From NCBI GenBank assembly GCA_910577945.1, contig CAJTNI010000014.1:1-40879 (forward strand): a stretch of DNA of 40,879 bases, given 5' to 3'. Origin of the DNA: an uncultured Christensenella sp. (GTDB lineage: Bacteria > Bacillota > Clostridia > Christensenellales > Pumilibacteraceae). A program made the translations under genes and the position numbers. Below, one piece after another: positions 16,592-25,433 of this stretch. The notes under the pieces were generated by a model. The model did not search any database and was not told the origin of the DNA. It worked only from the letters and a program-made list of their open reading frames with translations. The stretch's first letter is position 1; every line of letters begins with the position of its first letter.

Positions 16592-17329
16592 TCAATCGCT
16601 TATCTCGTCGAAGCCGTATATCTGCCCGTTCTCCTTGGCGTCGAGTATGGCGCGCATGGTGTAATAGTCGTCGGGCGTGGTTATCTTGATATTTTCGTAC
16701 GGACCGTCCACCATGTACAGCTCGCGCCCGTACGACTTCATGAGCGTGCACGAATCTATCGAGTTGTCCACGCCGTCGGCGAGCGCGCGCTCGTGCACTG
16801 ACAAAATATCGTCCAGCCAAAAGCTTTGCGGCGCTTTCGCCACGCGCGACTTTTCGCGCGACGGCACTTGCTCCACCTTGCCGTCGTTATCCACGACGAC
16901 GATTGTCTCCTTGACAATGCCCGCGGTAATCGCCGAGCCGCGGCGCTTGACGCACTCTATGTTCTCGGACAACAGCCGCGAGCTTATAAGCGGACGCACG
17001 CCGTCGTGAACGAGCACTATCGCGCGCTCGCCGCCCGCAAGCTCCTTCGCCGCGCGCAAGCCGTTGTAAATGGAGAGCTGCCCCGTGCCGCCGCCCGCAA
17101 CGATTTTTTTCACCTTGCCGAGGTGGAATTTTTTTATAAGCCCTTCGAGGTGCTCAATCCACTCCGCGACGCACGCTATGACCACCGCGTCGATATCGGG
17201 ATTATGCTCGAAATGCTCCAACGTGTGAATGATTATCGGCTTTTCGTGAATTTCCAAAAACTGCTTGGGGCGGTCCTTGCTGTGCATTCTGCTGCCCACG
17301 CCGCCCGCGAAAATTACGCCTATGTTCAT
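16592..17329 (-). CDS. IspD/TarI-family cytidylyltransferase
   Basis: 245 residues. FAGGVGSRM...RPKQFLEI (7-28) is the CTP-binding signature; HDGVRPLIS is the second conserved block, followed by KETIVVV and a late Lys in PYENIKITTPDDY. The family comprises IspD (MEP) and TarI/Bcs1 (ribitol-5-phosphate); position in a polysaccharide operon with LicD favours the TarI branch, which makes CDP-ribitol or a similar CDP-alditol. The usual TarJ reductase is absent, though the neighbouring SDR could replace it. TAATG overlap with the Wzy gene. Confidence 0.85.
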   Translation of the reverse strand: MNIGVIFAGGVGSRMHSKDRPKQFLEIHEKPIIIHTLEHFEHNPDIDAVVIACVAEWIEHLEGLIKKFHLGKVKKIVAGGGTGQLSIYNGLRAAKELAGGERAIVLVHDGVRPLISSRLLSENIECVKRRGSAITAGIVKETIVVVDNDGKVEQVPSREKSRVAKAPQSFWLDDILSVHERALADGVDNSIDSCTLMKSYGRELYMVDGPYENIKITTPDDYYTMRAILDAKENGQIYGFDEISD

Positions 17330-18681
17330 TATTGCGCCTTAACTCCTTGCACCGCTTTTACGGGCGCGCGCCGCGCGATACGCCCGTACCGCCGCCTGCC
17401 GTAAACCGAATAATAAATTATCGCGAGCCAAACAAGCTCGTAAACGAACCCGAGCGTAAACCTGTTGAAAAGCTGTTCGAGTATCGGGAAAAATACTATC
17501 GGGTATAACAGCATGCAGTATACCGCCCACGAAAACTTGTATTTATAGCGTTTGGCGCGCAAGTACAGCCACTGATAAAACATTCCGAGTAAAAACGGAA
17601 AAAATACCGCGCCGAAATACCCCAGGTCAGCCACAAACGGCTTTAACGCCGAGTAAATATTCGAACTGTAAACGTAGCCCGTGGACGACGTGAACGTTAT
17701 AAACTCGTCAAACCGCTCCACATACGATATATCGAGCTTTATACCTATCCTTCCAAGCAAATCTCCCACTACGCGAACAAAAGTGCCGAACGTCTCGCTT
17801 GCACCGCCCGCACTGCCGCCGCCCGTGCTTTCCAGCCACAAATTGAAATTATACAGGCCCGAACCGCCATAAACGCTTATCGAATCCAAGAAGCTCGATT
17901 TATACTGTTTTGCAAGTCCCATCACGAAAAATGCGATAACGACTATTATTACCATCAACGCCACTCTGCGCAATATTGCGACGTTCATGCGCTTGAAGCG
18001 TCTGTTTTCGTAAAAGAAAAAAACGTACATGCAAGCAAAATAAATCGCATAGCGAAGCAATATGTTTCTGTCGGTAGTCACGAGCACCGCTATCAAAAAC
18101 ATTACGATAGGTATCGACAGCTTGACGATGCTTATCTTGTCATGCCGCGAAAAAATGCGTTGAAAAAGCCTGAACGTGTTTATATATGCCACGGCTATGA
18201 CTATCTCGAACATTTGATTGAATATAAACCCGGGCGTATAGCCGTTTACTACGTTATCGTAAATAGCGCGCAACCGCTCGGAAAAGCTCCCGCCGCCCGC
18301 GTCGGACAACAGCTTAAACGCATACGCCGCCGTAAGCGCAATCGACAACAGCATAAAAGCGTTTACGGGATATTTATATCTTATATTTGCGGCGAACAGC
18401 GGAAGCTTATCGCCTATCGCGACCGACGATTTTTTGGGCGTAAGTTTTTTTACAAGCGCGCCGCCCAAAATCCATGCCGCAACAGCCGTAGATACATAAA
18501 GCACGAATTTGCCGTTGATATGCACGTCCCAATTATTGTAATTGAGCAACACAAGACCGTACGACGCTATGAGCGCGACGCACAGCAAAAAACGCGGAGA
18601 TACCAAATCCCCGCCGTCCAGCCTGTAAGCTATAATGGCGAACGCCGCCAAAATCAAAAGCATTAAGCTAGCAATCAACAC
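17329..18681 (-). CDS. Wzy-type oligosaccharide repeat-unit polymerase
   Basis: 450 residues with about 12 hydrophobic segments and a large central outer loop (about 255-335, containing LESTGGGSAGGASETFGTF), the shape of O-antigen/EPS polymerases that join lipid-linked repeat units at the outer face. Sequence conservation in this group is low, so assignment rests on topology, length and position beside Wzx and glycosyltransferases. The start is taken as GTG 18681, 12 bases after the upstream stop, with a modest GGCGG site; an ATG six codons in is an alternative. Confidence 0.8.
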   Translation of the reverse strand: MLIASLMLLILAAFAIIAYRLDGGDLVSPRFLLCVALIASYGLVLLNYNNWDVHINGKFVLYVSTAVAAWILGGALVKKLTPKKSSVAIGDKLPLFAANIRYKYPVNAFMLLSIALTAAYAFKLLSDAGGGSFSERLRAIYDNVVNGYTPGFIFNQMFEIVIAVAYINTFRLFQRIFSRHDKISIVKLSIPIVMFLIAVLVTTDRNILLRYAIYFACMYVFFFYENRRFKRMNVAILRRVALMVIIVVIAFFVMGLAKQYKSSFLDSISVYGGSGLYNFNLWLESTGGGSAGGASETFGTFVRVVGDLLGRIGIKLDISYVERFDEFITFTSSTGYVYSSNIYSALKPFVADLGYFGAVFFPFLLGMFYQWLYLRAKRYKYKFSWAVYCMLLYPIVFFPILEQLFNRFTLGFVYELVWLAIIYYSVYGRRRYGRIARRAPVKAVQGVKAQ

Positions 18682-18693
18682 TTATAATACCGC

Positions 18694-19599
18694 CTAAAAC
18701 AACCCCAAAAGAATTTTTATAAAGTACGCGAACGCGCCCTCGCCCGTGTACGAACGTAATTCCCCGCCGTGTTTAAGTAGTTTTGTTTTTCTCGCTTTCG
18801 CACACACTTCCACAAGCGGGAAGTCTGCGGCGTTGCCGTAACAACGCACAAGCTCGCGCGCAAGCATGCGCCTGCCGTTTCTTTGTCCTTTGTCCTTAAC
18901 CTTGCGCAAGCGTTCTTTCATACGTTTTTTAAAGCTCGGTTTAAACGAGCCGACTACGTTATTGCCGTGCTGACGGTAGTTTATAAACGAGCGCGGGTCG
19001 TATACTATTCCGCCGTTGACGGACGCCGCCGCCGCCACCCACACGTCGTGTATGCGGTTTTTCAAAAGCTCCGCCGTAGGGCGGCATTCCGCCGCCGTAA
19101 GCCTGCCGTACAGCTCGCGCGTAAATACGAACGTACAGCCCGCGACCGTATTGTTCGAAATTATGCTCACGGGCGTAAGATGAACATCTGCGTCGTCTCC
19201 GTAGCGCATGCCCAGCGAATTGCCGTCCTTATCTACGTTTTCTTGATTGGACGCGTACAGCGCCTTGCCGCTCGACCGCAAAAGCGTTATCGCCTCTATG
19301 AGCTTATTTTTGAGCCAGATATCGTCCTGGTCGGCAAACGCGTAATAGTCGAACGTGTCGGGCACGGCGTACAGCGCGTTCATAAAGCTGTTGCCCACGC
19401 CCACGTTTTGCGCAAAATCGACGGACACGTTGCCGTGCTTTTCCGCGTACTCGGCGAGTATCGCGCGCGTGCCGTCGGTCGAGCCGTCGTCGCGCACGAA
19501 CAAGCTAACGCTCACGCCCGTCTGCGCGAGTATGCTGTCGAGCTGTTCGGCGAGGTACTTTTCGCCGTTATACGTGCTCATTACTACCGCGACCGTCAT
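18694..19599 (-). CDS. GT2 glycosyltransferase, rhamnosyltransferase-like
   Basis: 301 residues, GT-A fold. VVMSTYNGEKYLAEQLDSI at the N-terminus, VRDDGSTDGT (35-44) and the metal-binding FADQDDIWLKNKL are characteristic of the subgroup that includes RfbF/RgpB-like rhamnosyltransferases, in keeping with RmlABCD in the same operon. A basic segment near the C-terminus (KPSFKKRMKERLRKVKDK) may bind the membrane. ATGA overlap with the LicD gene. Confidence 0.88.
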   Translation of the reverse strand: MTVAVVMSTYNGEKYLAEQLDSILAQTGVSVSLFVRDDGSTDGTRAILAEYAEKHGNVSVDFAQNVGVGNSFMNALYAVPDTFDYYAFADQDDIWLKNKLIEAITLLRSSGKALYASNQENVDKDGNSLGMRYGDDADVHLTPVSIISNNTVAGCTFVFTRELYGRLTAAECRPTAELLKNRIHDVWVAAAASVNGGIVYDPRSFINYRQHGNNVVGSFKPSFKKRMKERLRKVKDKGQRNGRRMLARELVRCYGNAADFPLVEVCAKARKTKLLKHGGELRSYTGEGAFAYFIKILLGLF

Positions 19600-20441
19600 T
19601 GTCCGTCCGTTTCCTCCGCTTCGGCATTTTTGTAGTACGCCGTAAACGTGTGGTGCGACGTGCGCTTTTCCTCGGGTGGCAGCTTCATATAGTCGCCGTA
19701 AATGCTCGACAAATACGTGTCGTACGCGGCGATTGCTTTAAAGCTTTTGCCCTCGAACGGCAGTTCGATATACTCGGTAAACACGCTTTGCGGCAATATC
19801 TCGCGCTCGCGGTACGCGCCGCCCACCGCCGCCGCATACTTCGATTTATCGAAATCTATCTTTTTGTATACGCTTTGGATTTTGTCGAACAGCTTACTCT
19901 TGTTCACGCCGCGGCTCAACGCGTAAAACGCGAACCGTATCGGCTCGTAATACCACGGACGCGTTTTCGACCTGAAAAATCTCTTCCAATTCGCCGCGAC
20001 CAACAGCTCGCGCTTGAACTCCGTCTTTTTAAACGCTTTTCGCGCCGCCTTTTCCGTATCGCCCAAGCCGTCTATTACGAACACGTCGATAGCAACGCCC
20101 GTCTTGTCGCCGCCGTCGATTGCGTCGTCTTTGAGCACCGTATTCGGGTTGTACACCTTTGCCGACAAATCGACGTACGTTTTATCGTTTTCGAACGAGC
20201 GCACGGCAAACGGCGTTTCATGCGTCGCGCAATATTCTATAAACGCGTCGTAATCGGGGCGCGGCATCATAATATCTATATCGTCGTCCCACGGAATAAA
20301 GCCCTTATGCCGCACCGCGCCGAGCAGCGTACCGCCGCCGAGCGAATATCCGAACCCCTCGCGCTCGCAAATTTCGTGCACCTCGGTCATTAGGTCCAAT
20401 TCGATTTTCTTCAATTCGTTTAGGTCGATTGTTCCGTTCAT
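19596..20441 (-). CDS. LicD-family phosphotransferase
   Basis: 281 residues. FGYSLGGGTLLGAVRHKGF and IPWDDDIDIMMPR (about 30-63) are the nucleotidyltransferase-fold signature of LicD, with the metal-binding Asp triad. LicD/FKTN-like enzymes transfer phosphocholine, or more widely phospho-alditols, from a CDP carrier to a glycan. A CDP-activating enzyme (TarI-like, 16592) is in the operon, but no licA/licC choline genes are, so choline is unlikely to be the donor here. ATGA overlaps at both ends. Confidence 0.9.
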   Translation of the reverse strand: MNGTIDLNELKKIELDLMTEVHEICEREGFGYSLGGGTLLGAVRHKGFIPWDDDIDIMMPRPDYDAFIEYCATHETPFAVRSFENDKTYVDLSAKVYNPNTVLKDDAIDGGDKTGVAIDVFVIDGLGDTEKAARKAFKKTEFKRELLVAANWKRFFRSKTRPWYYEPIRFAFYALSRGVNKSKLFDKIQSVYKKIDFDKSKYAAAVGGAYREREILPQSVFTEYIELPFEGKSFKAIAAYDTYLSSIYGDYMKLPPEEKRTSHHTFTAYYKNAEAEETDGQ

Positions 20442-21322
20442 TTTTTTTCGCTCTTAACCTTTTTGCGCAGCACCGTTTTGTACAATATCTTTTTGACCCA
20501 CTTTGGCGTGCGAATAAAAATGCGTATATACATTTTGTTTTTTCGCGCTTTGGATTTGGTTATTAACCCCGCTCGCAGTAGATAATCCTGTAACGCATCC
20601 CAATCTTGTATCTCCCGCTTGTTGCTTCTTCGCTCGATAAAACCGTTGCCTATGCGCATCAGCACCGTTATATCGGGAATATTGGCAAAGCTCAATCCCG
20701 CCGAAATCGCGTCCACCCACAGCTTGTAATCTTCCAATTTGCCGAAATTTTCCGAATACCCGCCGAGCTTTAATATATCGTCCTTTCGATATACGACCGT
20801 ACCATGATTCATCGGCGACCGCGTTTTTGCCATTTCGACTATTTCGGCATGCGTTAATTCCACCGCACGCATGGAAACGGGTTTTTGCGGGTCGCTCTCG
20901 AATTCGGATACATAACTGCCTAAAACGCTTACGTTCGGATTGGAACGCAAATAAAGAAATTGCTTTTCGAACCTGTCGGGCACGGCAATATCATCGGAAT
21001 CCATTCGAGCTACCCAAGCGTACTTGCACTCGGCAAGCCCCGTATTCAACGCCGCCGCAAGCCCCTTGTTTTCAGATTTTTTAATAACCGTAAATTCGAT
21101 ATCGGGATTAACGTTCCGCACTTTTTCTATGACGGCGTCGACGGCGGCGTCCACAGGTCCGTCGCATACTACGACGGCCTGCAAGGGCTTTAACGTCTGC
21201 TCTGTCGTCACGCTGTTCAGCGCGACCTCGAAAAAGCCGACGTCGTCGTTCTTATAAACGGACGTCAACACCGAAAATTCGGGACGAACGTCCGTATCAA
21301 TCAATATATTTTTGTTATCCAT
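20438..21322 (-). CDS. GT2 glycosyltransferase, AmsE-like
   Basis: 294 residues. SVLTSVYKNDDVGFFEVALNS, VVVCDGPVD, then NKGLAAALNTGL and the metal-binding ARMDSDDIAVPDRF (about 105-118) place it among capsule/EPS glycosyltransferases such as AmsE. A basic, Arg/Lys-rich C-terminus ends KVKSEKK. The start at 21322 lies 22 bases inside the aminotransferase gene. Confidence 0.88.
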   Translation of the reverse strand: MDNKNILIDTDVRPEFSVLTSVYKNDDVGFFEVALNSVTTEQTLKPLQAVVVCDGPVDAAVDAVIEKVRNVNPDIEFTVIKKSENKGLAAALNTGLAECKYAWVARMDSDDIAVPDRFEKQFLYLRSNPNVSVLGSYVSEFESDPQKPVSMRAVELTHAEIVEMAKTRSPMNHGTVVYRKDDILKLGGYSENFGKLEDYKLWVDAISAGLSFANIPDITVLMRIGNGFIERRSNKREIQDWDALQDYLLRAGLITKSKARKNKMYIRIFIRTPKWVKKILYKTVLRKKVKSEKK

Positions 21323-22227
21323 TCTTTAAGCTCTTTAATTTTTCCCGTTGCCGCATCCAAATATGCCTTATGCAACGCAGTAGTCGTATCGCCCGCTTCG
21401 CCATTGCCGACTACATACTTATCGACAGACAGCACGGGCGTTATTTCCATTGCCGAGCCGCACAAAAACGCCTCGTCGCAGGCGTACAGCTCGGTCCTGT
21501 CGACGCTACGCTCAATCACGCGAATACCCATGCCGTGCGCCAATTTTATTATCGTATCGCGTGTAATGCTTTCCAACACGCTGTCGGTAAGCATGGGGGT
21601 AATCAGCTCCCCGTTCTTTACCATAAACAAACACGAGCCGGGGCCTTCCGCCACCTTGCCGACGGCGTTCAAAAATATGCAAGTATCGTAACCGTTGCGG
21701 AGCGCCTCGCGCTGTCCCATGCGGCTGTTGATATAGTTTGCGCCGCATTTGATACGCGGCGAAAGATTGTTATCGTCTATCCTGCGCCAAGACGTTATGC
21801 AGCAATTCAGCCCGCGCTTATTGTACTCCTTGCTCATTCCGCCTTTGGGAATCGGCGCAATGAACATATCCGTCGGCTCGGAAGTCCCCCACGACCCGAA
21901 CCCGTCGGCGAAAAGCGTTTGCCGTACGGATATATTCTCGTAATACTCGTTGGCGCGCACAACGTCGATGAGCGCGGATTTCATTTCCGCCGCAGTATAC
22001 GGACATTCCAACTGAATGAGCTTGGCAGACTTTAAAAGTCTTGCATAATGGTCGTCAAGCCTAAACGCAAAAAGCTGTTTTTGCTCGTCGTTCCAATAGC
22101 AAGGAATGCCCTCGAATACGTTCAATCCGAACTGAGCCGTGGGCGCGAGAATGTTTATCTTTGCGTCGTTTACGTTGAGTATCTCGCCCTTATACCAAAT
22201 ACGCCTATTGGCAACGTCATACTTCAT
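21301..22227 (-). CDS. Class IV PLP aminotransferase, branched-chain-aminotransferase-like
   Basis: 308 residues. FGLNVFEGIPCY and FRLDDHYARLL at the N-terminal half, the PLP Lys in SPRIKCGANYINSR (Lys160), VGKVAEGPGSCLFMVKNG, and ITRDTIIKLAHGMGI match IlvE-type enzymes, which exchange amino groups between glutamate and 2-keto acids. Placement inside a polysaccharide operon next to a decarboxylase, not in an ilv operon, suggests a dedicated role in making an amino acid or amine for the glycan. D-amino-acid transaminase and 4-amino-4-deoxychorismate lyase are relatives but match less well. Confidence 0.88.
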   Translation of the reverse strand: MKYDVANRRIWYKGEILNVNDAKINILAPTAQFGLNVFEGIPCYWNDEQKQLFAFRLDDHYARLLKSAKLIQLECPYTAAEMKSALIDVVRANEYYENISVRQTLFADGFGSWGTSEPTDMFIAPIPKGGMSKEYNKRGLNCCITSWRRIDDNNLSPRIKCGANYINSRMGQREALRNGYDTCIFLNAVGKVAEGPGSCLFMVKNGELITPMLTDSVLESITRDTIIKLAHGMGIRVIERSVDRTELYACDEAFLCGSAMEITPVLSVDKYVVGNGEAGDTTTALHKAYLDAATGKIKELKEWITKIY

Positions 22228-23060
22228 GCGGTCTCCTCCTCCGCGTTAATATCGTCATTACACTCGTCCGTTTTGCCTTCGGTCTCCGCAAATTCGTCGT
22301 TATCGCGGCTATCCGCGTCGCTGTTCGCCGACGCAGTTGTTTCTTCGGCATTATCCGCGCTTGCTTCGCACGGCGCGTCGTCGGGCAAATGCGCGATACG
22401 AATAATCTCCGCCTCCGCGCGTTTTGCCGCCTCGATATCGTCCTCGTTTTCGTCGATTTTACTCTCGTAAATATCCGACTTTTTAAACACCTTTATTACG
22501 GACAACCACAGTATCTTTATATCGGTGAATATTCCGTGCTTTCTGAAATTGTCTATATACAAGTTGTCGTACGCAACTTTATCGTCCCAGCTTATGTCGT
22601 TACGACCGCGCACCTGCGCCAAGCCCGTAAGCCCCGCCTTCATTTCGAAGCGCTTCTTATACTTTTTATTGAGCGTTTCGAATTCGCCCAATTCATACGA
22701 CACGCACGGACGCGGACCGACTACCGACATGTCGCCTTTAAAGATATTGAATAATTGCGGCAGCTCGTCGATACTCGTATTGCGCAAAAATCTGCCCACC
22801 TTCGTTACGCGCGGGTCGTTCTCGTAGTTAAACAATCCCGCGCCTTGCTTTTCCGCATCGACGACCATGGAACGGAATTTCAGCATTTTGAAAATACGCC
22901 CGTTTTTTGTCCGCCGCTCCTGCTTGAAAAAAACGGGACCTTTCGAATCGCACTTGATTGCGATTGCGACGATAAGCCACAGCGGAGTAAGCAATAGTAT
23001 AACGATAAGCGACGATAAAATATCGAATATACGTTTTAAAAATTTATTTATTGTAAACAC
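22224..23060 (-). CDS. Priming sugar-phosphate transferase (PglC/WcaJ-like) with an acidic tail
   Basis: 278 residues. A single N-terminal re-entrant hydrophobic segment (about 14-34), KFRSMVVDAE, DPRVTKVGRFLRNTSIDELPQ, GDMSVVGPRP and GLTGLAQVRGRN are the bacterial sugar-transferase signatures. It is the short monotopic form, lacking the four-helix N-terminal domain of WbaP. It transfers a sugar phosphate to undecaprenyl phosphate and starts the repeat unit. After about residue 190 comes an 85-residue acidic tail (AEETTASANSDADSRDNDE ...). The start is GTG 23060 with only a weak ribosome site. Confidence 0.9.
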   Translation of the reverse strand: MFTINKFLKRIFDILSSLIVILLLTPLWLIVAIAIKCDSKGPVFFKQERRTKNGRIFKMLKFRSMVVDAEKQGAGLFNYENDPRVTKVGRFLRNTSIDELPQLFNIFKGDMSVVGPRPCVSYELGEFETLNKKYKKRFEMKAGLTGLAQVRGRNDISWDDKVAYDNLYIDNFRKHGIFTDIKILWLSVIKVFKKSDIYESKIDENEDDIEAAKRAEAEIIRIAHLPDDAPCEASADNAEETTASANSDADSRDNDEFAETEGKTDECNDDINAEEETA

Positions 23061-23066
23061 GGCTAA

Positions 23067-24281
23067 TCAAAACTCGAAGGTATTAAATAAATCGTCGAAA
23101 TTCTCGCCGCGCTTGACGGTTTTAACCCGCCCGCCGCTCAAATCTACGATTGGGAAATTAGGCAAAATAAACGGGGGTTTCAGCACAACCGAATACGACC
23201 CTACGTTTCCGAATATTACGAAATCGCCCGCTGCAAGTTTTCCGTCGAAATGGCGATACAAATAATCGGATTCGATACAAGTAAAACCGCCGAAATCCAA
23301 ATCGTTATAAACCGCTTGTTCGGCTCTGCCCGTCGCTACAACCTCTATCGGCGGGTTCTTTTTGTTAAGCGTGGGATTGATATTGTAAATACTGCCCAAA
23401 AGCGTCGCGATACTCTTTCCGCGCACCGTTTTGATATTTACGACGCGCGAGACAAAACGCATGCAGTCGCCTACGAGCGCGCTGCCCGGCTCTATCAACA
23501 GCAACGGCTTGTCCGCTCTGTCGCCGTAATGCTCCGCAAAAAGCGGCGCGACGGCTTCGGCATACTGCCCGTACGTGGGTATCTCCGAATCGAACTGAGC
23601 TTTCAGCGATTCGTGCATTTTTCCGAACAGTCCGCCGCCCAGGTCTATATGCTCGGGCACGATGCCGAGCGAATCGAGCAACGCGAGCATTTTTTGCGCG
23701 CGAGGACGCCAGGTCTCCAATCGACGCGTCGCAAAATGGCATTGTATGCCCGTAAAACGCACGTTTTCGTTATTCGATACAAACGCCAACGCTTTACGAA
23801 AATCGTCCGTTTCTATATCGAAGCCAAACCTCGACGTTACGCCGTCGCCTACGTCGAAATTTACGCGCAATCCCAGGTTCAGCTTTTTGTTCGGATTTCT
23901 CGCGATTATTTCACGCAACTTGTCGATTTCATACGCCGAGTCGATATTTACCGTAACGCCGTCCGACAACAGCTTTTCCGCTTTGGCGTAGTTCTTGTAC
24001 GGACCGTTGAATATAATTTTCGACGGAGCTACGCCCGCTCGCAACGCGATTTCCGCTTCCATATCGGAAACGACTTCGGCATAACCGCCGAGCTCGTCGA
24101 CTGCGGCGCATAGCGTCGGCGTATAATTGGTCTTGTAAGAATATGCTATATTAAAGTTATCGTATATATCGACAAACGCTTTTTTTAGCTCGGCAAAATT
24201 TGTGCGAAACTGCGCGGTATCCAAGATATAAAAGGCGTCCCCGTACTCCTCAGCCAAATTTTCCAATAAAATTTTATCCAT
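23067..24281 (-). CDS. Type III (LysA-fold) PLP-dependent decarboxylase
   Basis: 404 residues from ATG 24281 (GGAG 6 bases upstream). Alanine-racemase-like barrel with the PLP Lys in AYSYKTNYTP (Lys50), GYAEVVSDMEAEIAL, HIDLGGGLFG, EPGSALVGD for PLP phosphate and the dimer-interface catalytic Cys in GGFTCIESDYLYR. The family contains diaminopimelate, ornithine/arginine and carboxynorspermidine decarboxylases. The conserved neighbours are not lysine genes, so a specialised substrate is likely. It overlaps the aldolase gene by 8 bases. Confidence 0.85.
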   Translation of the reverse strand: MDKILLENLAEEYGDAFYILDTAQFRTNFAELKKAFVDIYDNFNIAYSYKTNYTPTLCAAVDELGGYAEVVSDMEAEIALRAGVAPSKIIFNGPYKNYAKAEKLLSDGVTVNIDSAYEIDKLREIIARNPNKKLNLGLRVNFDVGDGVTSRFGFDIETDDFRKALAFVSNNENVRFTGIQCHFATRRLETWRPRAQKMLALLDSLGIVPEHIDLGGGLFGKMHESLKAQFDSEIPTYGQYAEAVAPLFAEHYGDRADKPLLLIEPGSALVGDCMRFVSRVVNIKTVRGKSIATLLGSIYNINPTLNKKNPPIEVVATGRAEQAVYNDLDFGGFTCIESDYLYRHFDGKLAAGDFVIFGNVGSYSVVLKPPFILPNFPIVDLSGGRVKTVKRGENFDDLFNTFEF

Positions 24282-25113
24282 TTTTTCTCCGACGAGCCGC
24301 AACCGCCGCGGCGATTTTATCGACGCATTCCGCAATTGCGGCTTTATTTTCTTCGAATTCCGCTTTACTCGATTTCTCGGCGATACGTTCGTAACGCCGC
24401 AGCTTTGCGACGTTTTCTTCGAATATGCGTTCCACCTCATTTATATCGTCAATCTTATCGGCGTCGCAAAAGCTTCGCGACAGTATTACGCGTCGAGAGC
24501 CCAATCTGTAATGCTCCGTGAGCACACGTTCCGCAGGCAGCATACCCTCGCCGATTTTGGCTATACCGCCGAAGCCGTAGGGAATTCCCGCTGCCGCTAT
24601 CTTGCGGCATATTCGCTCCACCGTTCCGTTTGCCAAAAGCTCGAACATAAAATTCAAGCCGTAGCTCAAATGCAAATCGTTAAGTCCGATATGTATTTCG
24701 TCAAAGCCGCCGACTGACAGAACTTCGTCCAAACAGCTTTCCGCCTCGCGCGTTTCCAACAATAAGACGGTTGTGGCTCTGCCGTTAACGGCGGAAACAA
24801 AGTTCTTTACTTCCTCCGCCGTTTTCCACATCGGCAACATAATAATTTTTGCGCCGGCGTCTATAACCTCGTCGATTTCCGATTTCGACCCGTCGTGCCA
24901 CGGGTTTATTCGAACAAGCATTTCCGACTTATCGAGCAACGGCGCAATCCTGCGAATATCGTCGACAGTATGGTGAGACTTGACCGAATCCATATTCTTC
25001 TGTCTTTCGTCCTTGCCCAGCGTCTCCAAATCAATCCATACTCGCTCTACTCCGTATTTTTGCGCAATAAGAGCAATCTCGGGTTTATTGGTGATATACA
25101 TGAACGTAAGCAT
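24274..25113 (-). CDS. HpcH/HpaI-type aldolase (citrate-lyase-like)
   Basis: 279 residues from ATG 25113 (MLTFMYITNKPE). The frame is open to a GTG at 25197, but that segment is unlike the family; a GAGAGG lies 15 bases upstream, which is distant. Barrel motifs: WIDLETLGK, LVRINPWH, IMLPMWKTAEEVKNFV, LLLETREAESCL (metal Glu) and EIHIGLNDLHLSYG (metal Asp). The family splits or forms 2-keto-3-deoxy acids from pyruvate or oxaloacetate and an aldehyde. First gene of the operon, behind a structured leader. It could supply the 2-keto acid used by the aminotransferase three genes on. Confidence 0.82.
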   Translation of the reverse strand: MLTFMYITNKPEIALIAQKYGVERVWIDLETLGKDERQKNMDSVKSHHTVDDIRRIAPLLDKSEMLVRINPWHDGSKSEIDEVIDAGAKIIMLPMWKTAEEVKNFVSAVNGRATTVLLLETREAESCLDEVLSVGGFDEIHIGLNDLHLSYGLNFMFELLANGTVERICRKIAAAGIPYGFGGIAKIGEGMLPAERVLTEHYRLGSRRVILSRSFCDADKIDDINEVERIFEENVAKLRRYERIAEKSSKAEFEENKAAIAECVDKIAAAVAARRRKNG

Positions 25114-25306
25114 TTTTTCTTTAATTATCCTCTCGTAAAATGCGTAAGCTACGCCGACGGGCAAAGGCTTGTCCGTTTGAAAAGCGTATTCCCGCACGCG
25201 CGCCCGCCGAGAAAAATCCTACGTGCGGGCAGCCCTTCGGCTTGATTATCGCGCCGCGTCGCCGCGCCGCCGTCGAAAAGGCAAAGCCGCGCTATTCGAC
25301 TTATTT
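25114..25306 (-). promoter_or_regulatory. Structured ~190-base leader of the polysaccharide operon
   Basis: From the promoter at 25307 to the first gene there is no ORF with family support. On the minus strand there are hairpins CCCGCACG / CGTGCGGG and GCGTA-gct-TACGC followed by ATTTTA, just before the ribosome site. Such leaders before very long EPS operons can control read-through (attenuation or NusG-paralog antitermination). Seen: the repeats. Inferred: the role. Confidence 0.4.
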
Positions 25307-25335
25307 AGTATACCACGACTATTTTGTAAATACAA
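25307..25335 (-). promoter_or_regulatory. Promoter of the polysaccharide operon
   Basis: Minus strand TTGTAT (25330-25335), 17-base spacer, TATACT (25307-25312). It is the only good sigma-A match upstream of the 17-gene run; no internal promoter was seen at gene junctions, which mostly overlap or nearly abut. Confidence 0.65.
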
Positions 25336-25433
25336 GCGTTTTTCCGAACATTGCGCTTATTTGACTTTACGCGCAACACGAAATCGGCGCGGGCGTTTGC
25401 CCGCGCCGTCTACCGATATTGACAGATTGCGCG

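Noticed and set aside
25114..25197. Extended aldolase start at GTG 25197
   Set aside because: The added 28 residues are unlike the family and overlap leader hairpins; the conserved protein begins at MLTFMYITN.
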